From Micromonospora_G sp040676775 (GTDB lineage: Bacteria > Actinomycetota > Actinomycetes > Mycobacteriales > Micromonosporaceae), in contig NZ_JBFAPP010000003.1 of the NCBI RefSeq assembly GCF_040676775.1, positions 248,001 through 312,000 on the forward strand: a DNA stretch of 64,000 bases, given 5' to 3'. The translations under genes and the position numbers were made by a program. Below, in pieces: positions 33,591 to 41,842 of this stretch. Under the pieces are notes generated by a model. The model was not told the DNA's origin and searched no databases. It was given only the letters and a program-made list of their open reading frames with translations. The stretch's first letter is position 1; every line of letters starts with the position of its first letter.

Positions 33591-36500
33591 TCAGGCGCCC
33601 CGGGTGTCCTGGATGGCGATACGCAACGCGGCGACGATCCGGGGACCGCGTCTGGTCAAGCCGAGTTCGCGGATCGCCTCGGTGATGATGTCGTCCTCCG
33701 TACGCAGGCGTCCGTCGCTGCCGATCCAGCGGACCAGCGCCGCCAGTTCGTGCCGGCTGTACTGGGTGATCGACGCACCGAGATGGACGGGCGGTTTCGG
33801 TGCTGTGCGAACGGGCTCGGTCGACGACTCCGGCGGCGCGGTTCGGGGCGCGACGACCGGTCTCGTCACCGGCTCGGGGCGGTCGGCCAGCTCGACCGCC
33901 GCGTCGTAGGCGGCCCTGACCCGGGCGACTTCCCGGTCCCTGTTGCGGAACCATTCGGTCGACCAGATCCGGTGGAAGCGCCAGCCTAGGCGTTCCAGGT
34001 GCTCCTGGCGAAGCCGGTCGCGGTCCCGGGCGCTCGGCGAGGAGTGGTACGTCGCCCCGTCGGCCTCGATGGCGAGCACCATTTCGCCCGGACGGTCCGG
34101 GTGCTGGGCGGCGAAGTCGATCCGAAAGCCACTCGCGCCGTACTGCGCCACGAGGGGGATCCCGGCGGCGGTGAGTTTGTCCCGGACATCGGCCTCGAAC
34201 GGGTTGAGTACGGCGTCGCCTCCGGTCGTCGTCAGCCGGCTGCCCTGGCTTTCGGCGTACTCCAGATAGCCGCGCAGCAGTTTCGCGCCGAACGCGTTGA
34301 GCTTGTTCGGGTCCATGTCCCGAGAACCGAACGAGCTGACGACGATGGCGCGTCGGCGGGCCCGGGTGACGGCGACGTTGAGCCTGCGGTGTCCGCCGTC
34401 GTTGTTGATCGGGCCGAACCGGTAGAGCATCCGTCCGTCCGGGCCCTTGCCGTATCCCACGGACAACACGATCGCGTCCCGTTCGTCGCCCTGGACCCGC
34501 TCGATGCTCTTGACGAAGAACGGCTCCTCCGCGCGTTCGTCGAAGAACCGCGAGACAGCCGTACGGGTGAGCAGCGCCCGACGGAGCGCGGCGTCGATTC
34601 GCTGCGCGTGCGCGATCCCCATGGTGATCACGCCGAGGGATTCGTCGGGCCGGCGCTCGGCGTGGTCGAGGACAAGCTCGACCACCCGGTCCACCTCCGC
34701 GCCCACCCGGTCGGCGGGGCCGAAGCCGATCGGGCCCTGGTCGACCAGGATGTGGCTCAGGCAGTCCCCGGCGACCGCGCCGGGGAAGGTGACCAGCTCG
34801 TTGCCGTTCGGCGCGTAGATGTGCCGGTTGGAGAAGGCGATGAGTCGTTCGTCGCGGCTGCGGTAGTGCCAGGCAAGGTGTTTGACCTGGGAAAGCGGCA
34901 GGGCGGTGGCGAACGACTGCAGCAGCGACTCCACGTCGTCGGTCAACGCGTCGGCGTCGTTGTCGTCCTCGGACCCGGTGTCGCCGCTGTCGAAGAACCG
35001 GGTGGGCGGTAGCTGGTGCTCGTCACCGGCGACGACGATCTGACGGCCCCGCATGATCGAGGTGATGCCGTCCACCGGTTCGACCTGGCTGGCCTCGTCG
35101 AAGACGACCACGTCGAACAGTCGCTGCGCGGGTAGTACCTGGCTGACCAGGAGCGGGCTCATCGCCCAGCAGGGTTTGACGGCGAGCAGCACCTCCGGCG
35201 CCGAACGGAAGAGATCGCGTACGGGCACATGGCGGGCCTTCTTCGCCGCCTCCTTGCGTACCCGTTGCTGCTGCTCCGGGTGCGCGTCGAGCACACCGAC
35301 CAGGTGGGCGGCGGCCAGTCGGCGGATCCGGGCCGGCGTCGACTCCACGTGCTGCCGGTCGGCCCGTCGGAAGTCGGCGACCGCCGAGGAGAGCGCCGCC
35401 GCGTTGACGGCCGTGTACCGAGGGTCGGTGAGCGCGATGTGGTCGACGATCGAGGCCAGCCACGCGTACTGGAAGGTGTTCTCCGCGTCGTCCGAGCCCG
35501 CCTGTCGGTCGGTCAGCTCGGCGAGCAGGGCGTGCAGGTTCCAGCCGGCCAGGGTGCTGGCCAGTTCGTTGCGGCGGGCGATCCGCTGGAGTCCGAGCTG
35601 GTCGCTCGCCAACGAGTTGAGCAGCAGGGTCAGATCGGCGGGGCCGGCGGTGAACGGTGTGGGCAGAATCGTCTCGATCGCCTTGACCAGGCGGTCGAGT
35701 CGGTCGAGCGAGTCGATGGCGGCGGCCAGCCGACTCGCCGGCCGGGGGAGTCCGGTGTCACGTCGGGCGAGTTCCCAGCGCCGCAGTTGGTCGGCGACGT
35801 CGAGCAACGCCGCGTGAAGTTCGCGCCGGGAGGGCTTGGTCGGCCCCGTCCACAACGCCCGCGCCTCCCGCACCGCCGCACGCCGCTGCGACCAGCTCAG
35901 CGAGACCGATCGGGTCTTGCGCCCACGGCGGTCCATGGTGGCGACGACCCACCGGTCGACATCACCAGCGAAGATCTTCGGGTCGAACCGGCTTGTCAAT
36001 CCGGTGACGTCCTGGACCAGGACCAGGCGTTCCCGCCACGCGGCACGGGTCTGCGGTGGCTGCAGCCCGCACTCGGCGAGCACCGTGTCGAGTAACTGCC
36101 GGGCGGCCGGCAGGACCTCGTACGCCGCGGTGTGTGCCGTACCCATGGTGGCGGACACCGTGGCGGTGGTGCCGATCGTCGCCCCCTGCCAGGGGCTCTT
36201 CGCCAGCGAACCGTCGAACGCGCCGAGGTGTGCCATCTCGACCAGCGCCGCGCGGAGCTGTTCGGCCACCGTGCGGTCGATCCGGCGCAGGGTGGCGGGC
36301 GCCACACGGAAGGTGGTCTGAGCCCGCGCGGGCAGGCCGAGTAGCCGCTCCTGGACCTCGAACGCGGAAAGTCCCCACGGCTCGTGCCGGCGGTGCAGCA
36401 TCTCGTCGTGGGCGACGAGCTGGGCCCGGCGGGTGAGGAGTTCGCGCCCGAGGTCGTCGAGCCGCGGCTGCCGTTCCTGGGCGATGCGTTCCAGTCGGCT

Positions 36501-37568
36501 GCCGATGGCGGCTGCCAACTCCCGCCGGCTCGTTCCCCCGCCATGCAGGTTGACCACGAGGTCGTCGAGCCCGACGGCGGCGAGCCGGCCGAGTACGGCG
36601 TCGATGGCGGCCCGCTTCTCGGCGACGAAGAGGGTGGTACGCCCACGAGCGGCCAGCGCCGCGATGATGTTCGCGATCGTCTGGCTCTTGCCGGTGCCCG
36701 GCGGTCCCTTGACCACCAGATGCTGGCCGGCGACCACCGAGTTGATCGCGTAGCTCTGGGACGAGTCGGCGTCCAGGACCAGGAACTCCTCGCCGAGCGG
36801 GACGGTGTCGGGCGCGGACGGGCTCACCGGGACGGGACTGGCCAGGGCGGCCGCCGCGGGGATGTCCCCGGCCAGGGCCGCGATTGCGTCGCTGCTGGTC
36901 AGCAGGTCGATGTTGCGTTCGATGTCCTGCACCATCGGCAGCTTCTCGTAGAGGAAGGTGCCGACGACCTGCGTCGGTGCGACCTCGAAGCCGTCGATCC
37001 GGGCGGCGGCCCGGGCGAGCCGGTCGAAGAGCGCGGACGGTGCGAAGCCGCTCTCCGGCAACTCGGCCAACAGCTCGCCTTCGGTGATCTCCAGCCGGTG
37101 ATCGCGCGCCAGCTTGAACAGCAGGACCGGGTTGACCATGGGAGCGGGGTCGACCTGCAACCGGAACTCGGTTTCGGTCGCGCTGAGCGCCTCGATCTGG
37201 AGCGGGTGCAGGAGCACCGGGGCGTGTGGTGCCCGTTCCGGCTCCCGCCAGGTGGCCATGCCGGTGGCGACGTACCCGGCGTCGAGCCCGCGTTCCTCGG
37301 ACAGCTCGCGCATCTTGGCCCGGATGGCCCGCAGCCGGTGACGGGCTCCGGTCTGGGCGTCGGGTTGTGGAAAGAGTTGGGTGAGCGTCTGGGGTCGCCC
37401 GGCGAGAAGCTGGGCCACCGCCCCCGGATCGGCGGTGGCGAGGCTCAGGGTGCCGGCCTTGAGATCGCGGTAGTAGAGCAGGCGGTTGTTGCCCGAGGTG
37501 TCGATGAGCCCCCGGGCCCACCGTTGTGCTGCCGCCGCGACCCGCCGGGCCCGCTCCCCGTCAAGCAT
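33591..37568 (-). CDS. DUF4011-SF1 helicase with C-terminal Vsr/DUF559-like nuclease
   Basis: A 1325-residue protein. The N-terminal DUF4011-type region (about 1-110: RWARGLIDTSGNNRLLYYRD) is followed by an SF1/UPF1-like helicase: Walker A GPPGTGKSQTI (about 288), DEASQVEPVDG (about 820), AGDEHQLPPT and VAVTRARRR (about 1080). A PD-(D/E)XK-type nuclease domain of the Vsr/DUF559 group lies at about 1130-1225 (FRIDFAAQHP, then VLAIEADGATYH). The last 70 residues resemble a DUF3320-type end. The same domain order was described as the one-gene anti-phage system hhe (Gao and colleagues, 2020; from memory). It stands alone with its own probable promoter, about 11 kb from the other defence genes. 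Confidence 0.85.
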   Translation of the reverse strand: MLDGERARRVAAAAQRWARGLIDTSGNNRLLYYRDLKAGTLSLATADPGAVAQLLAGRPQTLTQLFPQPDAQTGARHRLRAIRAKMRELSEERGLDAGYVATGMATWREPERAPHAPVLLHPLQIEALSATETEFRLQVDPAPMVNPVLLFKLARDHRLEITEGELLAELPESGFAPSALFDRLARAAARIDGFEVAPTQVVGTFLYEKLPMVQDIERNIDLLTSSDAIAALAGDIPAAAALASPVPVSPSAPDTVPLGEEFLVLDADSSQSYAINSVVAGQHLVVKGPPGTGKSQTIANIIAALAARGRTTLFVAEKRAAIDAVLGRLAAVGLDDLVVNLHGGGTSRRELAAAIGSRLERIAQERQPRLDDLGRELLTRRAQLVAHDEMLHRRHEPWGLSAFEVQERLLGLPARAQTTFRVAPATLRRIDRTVAEQLRAALVEMAHLGAFDGSLAKSPWQGATIGTTATVSATMGTAHTAAYEVLPAARQLLDTVLAECGLQPPQTRAAWRERLVLVQDVTGLTSRFDPKIFAGDVDRWVVATMDRRGRKTRSVSLSWSQRRAAVREARALWTGPTKPSRRELHAALLDVADQLRRWELARRDTGLPRPASRLAAAIDSLDRLDRLVKAIETILPTPFTAGPADLTLLLNSLASDQLGLQRIARRNELASTLAGWNLHALLAELTDRQAGSDDAENTFQYAWLASIVDHIALTDPRYTAVNAAALSSAVADFRRADRQHVESTPARIRRLAAAHLVGVLDAHPEQQQRVRKEAAKKARHVPVRDLFRSAPEVLLAVKPCWAMSPLLVSQVLPAQRLFDVVVFDEASQVEPVDGITSIMRGRQIVVAGDEHQLPPTRFFDSGDTGSEDDNDADALTDDVESLLQSFATALPLSQVKHLAWHYRSRDERLIAFSNRHIYAPNGNELVTFPGAVAGDCLSHILVDQGPIGFGPADRVGAEVDRVVELVLDHAERRPDESLGVITMGIAHAQRIDAALRRALLTRTAVSRFFDERAEEPFFVKSIERVQGDERDAIVLSVGYGKGPDGRMLYRFGPINNDGGHRRLNVAVTRARRRAIVVSSFGSRDMDPNKLNAFGAKLLRGYLEYAESQGSRLTTTGGDAVLNPFEADVRDKLTAAGIPLVAQYGASGFRIDFAAQHPDRPGEMVLAIEADGATYHSSPSARDRDRLRQEHLERLGWRFHRIWSTEWFRNRDREVARVRAAYDAAVELADRPEPVTRPVVAPRTAPPESSTEPVRTAPKPPVHLGASITQYSRHELAALVRWIGSDGRLRTEDDIITEAIRELGLTRRGPRIVAALRIAIQDTRGA

Positions 37569-37633
37569 GGATGTCCGACTCCCACGGTTGTTGGAGGGTG
37601 CCGCGCCGGTTCTTCCGCTGGCCCGAGTGCGTC

Positions 37634-37662
37634 ACCATATCGAGGTTTGCGCGCCTGCGTAA
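37634..37662 (-). promoter_or_regulatory. Promoter of the DUF4011 helicase gene
   Basis: On the reverse strand TTACGC, a 17-nt spacer and TATGGT lie about 65 nt before the start codon. The -10 element is good and the -35 weak. Confidence 0.4.
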
Positions 37663-37670
37663 CCGTCCTA

Positions 37671-38201
37671 TTACAGCCGACCGGCCAGCCACGAGGTCCA
37701 TTCGTGCATGACCCGCTGGGACTCGACGCCGAGGCGCAGGACCGCGTAGTTGCCGAACTTCGGGTGTGACACGTCGTCGTAGCCCTCGTCGCGCATCCAG
37801 GCGAGTTCCTGTTCGAACGCGGTCAGCGTGGCGGCGGCCTCTTCGGCCAGGCCCTGGTACATCGCCGCCATCCGGAGTGGATCGGCACTGTTCACCGCGT
37901 ACGCCTTGAGGGCCACCTCGCTGCGCGGGGCGACGGTCGGTGGCTGCGGCAGCCAGTCGGCCAGCGCCTCCCGGCCGGCGGCGGTGAGCGTGTACGTCTT
38001 CTTCGCCCGGGGGCCGGGACCGGCGTCCTCGCGTACCTCGACCTGGCCGGCCTCCGTCAGTCGGGCGAGTTCGGGATAGATCTGGCTGTGGTTGGCCACC
38101 CAGAAGTGGCCGATCGGCACCTTCATCCGCTGGCTGAGCTGGTATCCCGTGGCGGGGCCGCGGGTCAGCAGGGAGAGCAGGGCGAAGCCGAGAGTGGACA
38201 C
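37671..38201 (-). CDS. PadR family regulator (PadR-s2 like)
   Basis: A 176-residue PadR protein: LGFALLSLLTRGPATGYQLS, VANHSQIYPELARLTEAGQV, then KKTYTLTAAGREALADWL, followed by the long C-terminal helical domain of the VirR-type branch (EEAAATLTAFEQELAWMRDE). The GTG at 38201 has no ribosome site, so it is possibly leaderless. The gene is divergent from the esterase, and a perfect PadR consensus site lies between them. It also lies upstream of the DUF4011 helicase on the same strand, but that gene seems to have its own promoter. Confidence 0.9.
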   Translation of the reverse strand: MSTLGFALLSLLTRGPATGYQLSQRMKVPIGHFWVANHSQIYPELARLTEAGQVEVREDAGPGPRAKKTYTLTAAGREALADWLPQPPTVAPRSEVALKAYAVNSADPLRMAAMYQGLAEEAAATLTAFEQELAWMRDEGYDDVSHPKFGNYAVLRLGVESQRVMHEWTSWLAGRL

Positions 38202-38228
38202 GCGTACATTGTGGTCCTGCTCGTGACT

Positions 38229-38244
38229 ATGTAAGTTCTGACAT
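38229..38244. promoter_or_regulatory. Consensus PadR operator
   Basis: ATGTAAGTTCTGACAT is an exact ATGT-N8-ACAT site. It abuts the esterase ATG (38245) and lies 28 nt from the PadR start, so binding could block both genes. Confidence 0.7.
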
Positions 38245-39054
38245 ATGAAGCGTGCCTGGATGATCATACTCACCCTTGCCGCCGTCACCGGCACCGCGAC
38301 CGGCTGCTCGGCCACCACCGAGGAGACGGTGACCCCGAAATCCAGCGCCGAGATCACCCTGCCACCGGAGAAACCCGCTCCCGGCGACCACACCCTGGCC
38401 TTCCTGACGGCCGAGGGCGCGAAGCTGGAGTTCCTGCTGCACGCACCGCCCGGCTACGCATCCGGGAAGGCATATCCGCTGGTCCTGGCCTTCCACGGCA
38501 GCGAGACGGTGGAGACCCTGCCGGGGCGGACCGGGCTGAACGAGGTCGCGGACGACAACGGCTTCCTGGTCGCGTACCCGAAGGAGTTTCCGGACGCCAC
38601 GGCGGTGGGCGCGCTGCTCGACCACCTGACCCCCGTCTGGGGTGTCGACACCAAGCGGGTGTACGCCACCGGTTTCTCCCGTGGCGCCACCCTCGCCTAC
38701 GACGTGGCCGAGCGGCTGGCCGACCGGATCGCCTCGGCCGCCCCGGTCAGCGGCTCGAACCCGGTCACCTCGGCGCCGTCCCGGCCGCTGTCGCTGCTCA
38801 CCTTCCAGGGCGGCGACGACCGGCTCAGCCAGGCCTGGCCGGTGACCAACACCGGCTGGGACAAGGCCCTCGGCTGCGGAAACGAGCAGGTCAGGAGCAT
38901 CACGATGGAGGGTGGGCCGACCCACGTCTACACCACCACCTGTCCCGGCGGTACGGAACACGTCGTCTACGCGGTGGCCCGGATGGGACACGCCTGGCCG
39001 GCCGACGCGAGCAAGCTGATGTGGGAGTTCTTCAGCCGGCACCCGCTGCCCTGA
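38245..39054 (+). CDS. Lipoprotein PHB-depolymerase/LpqC-type esterase
   Basis: A 269-residue secreted alpha/beta hydrolase. A lipoprotein signal (MKRAWMIILTLAAVTGTATG followed by Cys21) predicts anchoring to the outer face of the membrane. The catalytic Ser is in GFSRGATLAYD (G-F-S-R-G), with likely Asp in GGDDRL and His in GHAWP. It matches the poly-hydroxybutyrate depolymerase/feruloyl-esterase-like family; the natural ester is unknown. The start lies directly after the PadR operator, so translation is probably leaderless or has a very short leader. Confidence 0.87.
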   Translation: MKRAWMIILTLAAVTGTATGCSATTEETVTPKSSAEITLPPEKPAPGDHTLAFLTAEGAKLEFLLHAPPGYASGKAYPLVLAFHGSETVETLPGRTGLNEVADDNGFLVAYPKEFPDATAVGALLDHLTPVWGVDTKRVYATGFSRGATLAYDVAERLADRIASAAPVSGSNPVTSAPSRPLSLLTFQGGDDRLSQAWPVTNTGWDKALGCGNEQVRSITMEGGPTHVYTTTCPGGTEHVVYAVARMGHAWPADASKLMWEFFSRHPLP

Positions 39055-39076
39055 CCGCGCACCAGACAGGATGCGG

Positions 39077-40180
39077 TCAGTCCTTCATCTTGACGGTGAC
39101 GGTGGCGGTGTCGCTCAGACCGGCCTCGGTCAGCCGGTAGACGAACGTGTCGGCGAGTTGGTGCCCGGCGGTACGCACGTACTGGATCTCGTAGCGGGAG
39201 TCGACATTGGTCAGGTAGCCGTACTTCGGTAGCTGGGTGACGGTGAGCTTGGCGCTGCTGCTGGCCAGGTCGTTGACCCGTACCTTGATCACCTTGGGGG
39301 TGGCCCGGTACGCGTACGCGAGGTCGTCGTTGGCGATCGGGGTGGTGGCGAAGGTGCCGTCACCGCGACCGAGGTAGTCGATCGTCGTACCGCTGACCTC
39401 GGAGGTGGTCCGTACGTCGGGCCGACCGTCGTCGTTGAGGTCGAGCACCTTCAGGAGGTAGCTCTCGTGGTCCTGCCCGGCGCGCAGTAGTACCTTCCTG
39501 CCGTCGTCGAGCAACACGTCCACGTTGCCGTCGTTCGGGATGTCGACACAATTGATCACCACGTCCTGTCGTCCGTTGCGGTTGAAGTCGGCCAGCAGAT
39601 AGCGCGGGTCACCGCAGGTGTGGTTGATCGGGCCGGGGGTCAGGGTTCCGCCGGTGGTGTTGAGATAGCTGGTGAAGCCGCCGAAGTAGGTGCTCAGGTA
39701 GAGGTCGGGCAGCTTGTCGCCACCGAACTGGGCGACTCCGATCTCGTCGGTCTCCCATAGGCCGGGCAGCGTGCCGACCGGCTGGAAGTTCCGCAGGATC
39801 AGCAGGCCGTAGTCGACCGTCGGGCCACAGCACCAGCCCACGATCACCTCCGGGGTCCCGTCCCCGCCGATGTCGAGCACGGTGCCGACGTCCGGACAGG
39901 CCGAGTCAGGGTCCTCCGGGATCGGGTACGGATGCACGGTCGGTGGGCCGAACCGGCCGACCCGGTCACCGGGGAACACACTCGCCGTGCAGCTTCCCCC
40001 GGAGGAGCCCAGCGAGATCATGTCGACGTAACCGTCACCGGTGAGGTCACCGTAGAACGGCTGATTCGTCCTGGCCGCCGAGGCGGCGAGCGGGTGGGCG
40101 CCGACGACGGCCACCAGACTGGCAACGAGAACACCGCCGGTGACGATCAGGCGCCGGCCACGATTGCGTACGGTCCACAT
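39077..40180 (-). CDS. Secreted FG-GAP/VCBS repeat protein
   Basis: A 367-residue protein. An N-terminal signal (RRLIVTGGVLVASLVAVVGA) predicts export. Calcium-binding FG-GAP-like repeats recur: GDLTGDGYVDM, LDIGGDGTPEV, ADFNRNGRQDV and LDLNDDGRPDV. The C-terminal 80 residues form a cadherin-like/Ig module (KLTVTQLPKYGYLTN ... DTFVYRLTEAGLSDTATVTV). Function is probably adhesive or structural at the cell surface; there is no catalytic motif. The ATG has GAGGAG upstream. Its leader carries several GTCAGAT direct repeats. Confidence 0.8.
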   Translation of the reverse strand: MWTVRNRGRRLIVTGGVLVASLVAVVGAHPLAASAARTNQPFYGDLTGDGYVDMISLGSSGGSCTASVFPGDRVGRFGPPTVHPYPIPEDPDSACPDVGTVLDIGGDGTPEVIVGWCCGPTVDYGLLILRNFQPVGTLPGLWETDEIGVAQFGGDKLPDLYLSTYFGGFTSYLNTTGGTLTPGPINHTCGDPRYLLADFNRNGRQDVVINCVDIPNDGNVDVLLDDGRKVLLRAGQDHESYLLKVLDLNDDGRPDVRTTSEVSGTTIDYLGRGDGTFATTPIANDDLAYAYRATPKVIKVRVNDLASSSAKLTVTQLPKYGYLTNVDSRYEIQYVRTAGHQLADTFVYRLTEAGLSDTATVTVKMKD

Positions 40181-40195
40181 GGGTCCACTCCTCAG

Positions 40196-40279
40196 ATCCG
40201 ACAAAGCCCATCTGACCTCGGGTTTCTCGGACGGTAGTGGTCCGCCGGCAACGCCACTCACATCTGACGGTGATCTGAC
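40196..40279 (-). repeat. GTCAGAT direct repeats upstream of the FG-GAP gene
   Basis: Three exact copies of GTCAGAT (reverse strand: 40210-40216, 40262-40268, 40273-40279) and one near copy (40196-40202). The upper two start 11 bp apart, the spacing of OmpR/SARP-type activator sites. Confidence 0.5.
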
Positions 40280-40385
40280 AGTCACTCTGTGTGAGATGAG
40301 ATCGGCTCGGCCTGGCGACTACGGAGGGCTGCGATCGGGCCGATAGGGTGCCGGGAGTCGTCGGCCGGAAGGGGTGCAGCGGCGC

Positions 40386-41714
40386 ATGGTCACGGAATTG
40401 GCGCTGCCTCCGGCGGTCGAGGCGGGACGGGTGGTCGACGCGGTCCTGGCCGACCTGCGCGGCGGCGCGCACCGGGGCGTGGTGGTCGACTCGCCCCCCG
40501 GTGCCGGCAAGTCGACCCTGGTGGTGCGGGCCGCGGTCGAACTGGCCGCCGCGGGTGAGCCGCTGATCGTGATCGCCCAGACGAACGAGCAGGTGGACGA
40601 CCTGGTCGACCGGCTGGCGGTGGCCGCGCCCGAACTGCCGATCGGCCGGCTCTCCGCCACCGACTACGTAGCCTCCGACCGGGTCGCCCGGCACGACCTG
40701 GTCCGGGTCGCGGCGAAGGTCGCCGACCTCGGTGGTCCGGCCGTCATCATCGGTACGGCAGCCAAGTGGGCCATGATCAGCGAGGGCTCGTGGCCGTGGG
40801 CGATCGTGGACGAGGCGTACCAGATGCGCTCCGACGCCCTGCTCCGCGTCGCCGCCCGGTTCGAGCAGGCGCTGTTCGTCGGCGACCCCGGTCAGCTCGA
40901 CCCGTTCTCCACCGTGGACACCGTCCGCTGGACCGGCCTGACCTGGGACCCGATGCAGAGCGCGGTGGCGGTCCTGCTGCGCCACAACCCGGACCTGCCG
41001 GTGCACCGGCTGCCGGTCTCCTGGCGGTTGCCGGCCTCGGCGGCGCCGGTGGTGGCCGCCGCGTTCTACCCGTTCACCGGTTTCCGGGCCGGCACCTCGG
41101 CGCGGGACCGCTCGCTGTCGCTGACCCGGCCGGGGCCCGGTGACCGGATGGACGAGGCGGTGGAACTGGCCGCCGCCACCGGCTGGGGGCTCTACCAGCT
41201 ACCCGCCCGGCACACCCCGCGTACGGACACCGAAGCGGCCGCGGCCTGCGCCGCGCTGGCCCGCCGGGTGCTGGAACGGGGTGCGGTGGCGATCTCCGAG
41301 CGGACCGGGTCGGGTGCACCGGTCGACGCCTCCCGGATTGCGATCGGTGCCGCCCACCGCGACCAGGTGGCGGTGATCCGGTCGATGCTCGGCCCGGCCG
41401 GCGCGGAGATCACCGTCGACACCGCGAATCGGCTCCAGGGCCGGGAGTACGACCTGACCGTGGTGCTGCACCCGCTCTCCGGCCGCCGTGACGCGACCGC
41501 GTTCCACCTGGAGTCCGGGCGGCTCTGCGTGCTCACCTCCCGGCACCGGCACGCCTGTGTGGTGGTGGCCCGCGCCGGCATCGCCGACCTGCTCGACGCG
41601 CACCCGTCCACCGAACCGGTGCACCTCAACGTCCCGGTGAAGTTCCCGGACGGCTGGGAGGCCAACCAGTCGATGATGTCCGTACTGGAGGGCTCCCGCG
41701 TACTCGCCGGTTAG
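40386..41714 (+). CDS. SF1-like AAA ATPase / DNA helicase
   Basis: About 442 residues. Walker A is SPPGAGKSTLVVRA (about residue 38), motif II is IVDEAYQM (about 140), motif III is FVGDPGQLDPF, then SWRLP, and the C-terminal motifs TVDTANRLQGREYDLTVVLH and LTSRHRHACVVVAR follow. It is a compact UvrD/UPF1-like core without accessory domains. It may serve DNA repair or defence; no nuclease is fused or adjacent. ATG at 40386 was chosen; GTG at 40374 is possible but its ribosome site would be too close. Confidence 0.82.
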   Translation: MVTELALPPAVEAGRVVDAVLADLRGGAHRGVVVDSPPGAGKSTLVVRAAVELAAAGEPLIVIAQTNEQVDDLVDRLAVAAPELPIGRLSATDYVASDRVARHDLVRVAAKVADLGGPAVIIGTAAKWAMISEGSWPWAIVDEAYQMRSDALLRVAARFEQALFVGDPGQLDPFSTVDTVRWTGLTWDPMQSAVAVLLRHNPDLPVHRLPVSWRLPASAAPVVAAAFYPFTGFRAGTSARDRSLSLTRPGPGDRMDEAVELAAATGWGLYQLPARHTPRTDTEAAAACAALARRVLERGAVAISERTGSGAPVDASRIAIGAAHRDQVAVIRSMLGPAGAEITVDTANRLQGREYDLTVVLHPLSGRRDATAFHLESGRLCVLTSRHRHACVVVARAGIADLLDAHPSTEPVHLNVPVKFPDGWEANQSMMSVLEGSRVLAG

Positions 41715-41755
41715 CCGGCCGTTCGCTCCACTGTGCTGCCGTACCCCCTTCGGCA

Positions 41756-41785
41756 TTGACATGTGACCTTCTGGTCACCTAACTT
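41756..41785 (+). promoter_or_regulatory. Promoter with internal operator for the secreted hydrolase
   Basis: TTGACA, an 18-nt spacer and TAACTT form a strong sigma-70-type promoter. The spacer holds a perfect 6-bp dyad, GTGACC-N4-GGTCAC (41763-41778). The same -35 and -10 hexamers occur in the LacI promoter at 53092. Confidence 0.75.
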
Positions 41786-41842
41786 GGAGTGAGCATCGGG
41801 ACCGTACGCGGCATCGACCGCCGACACAGGGGGAGTACGACG

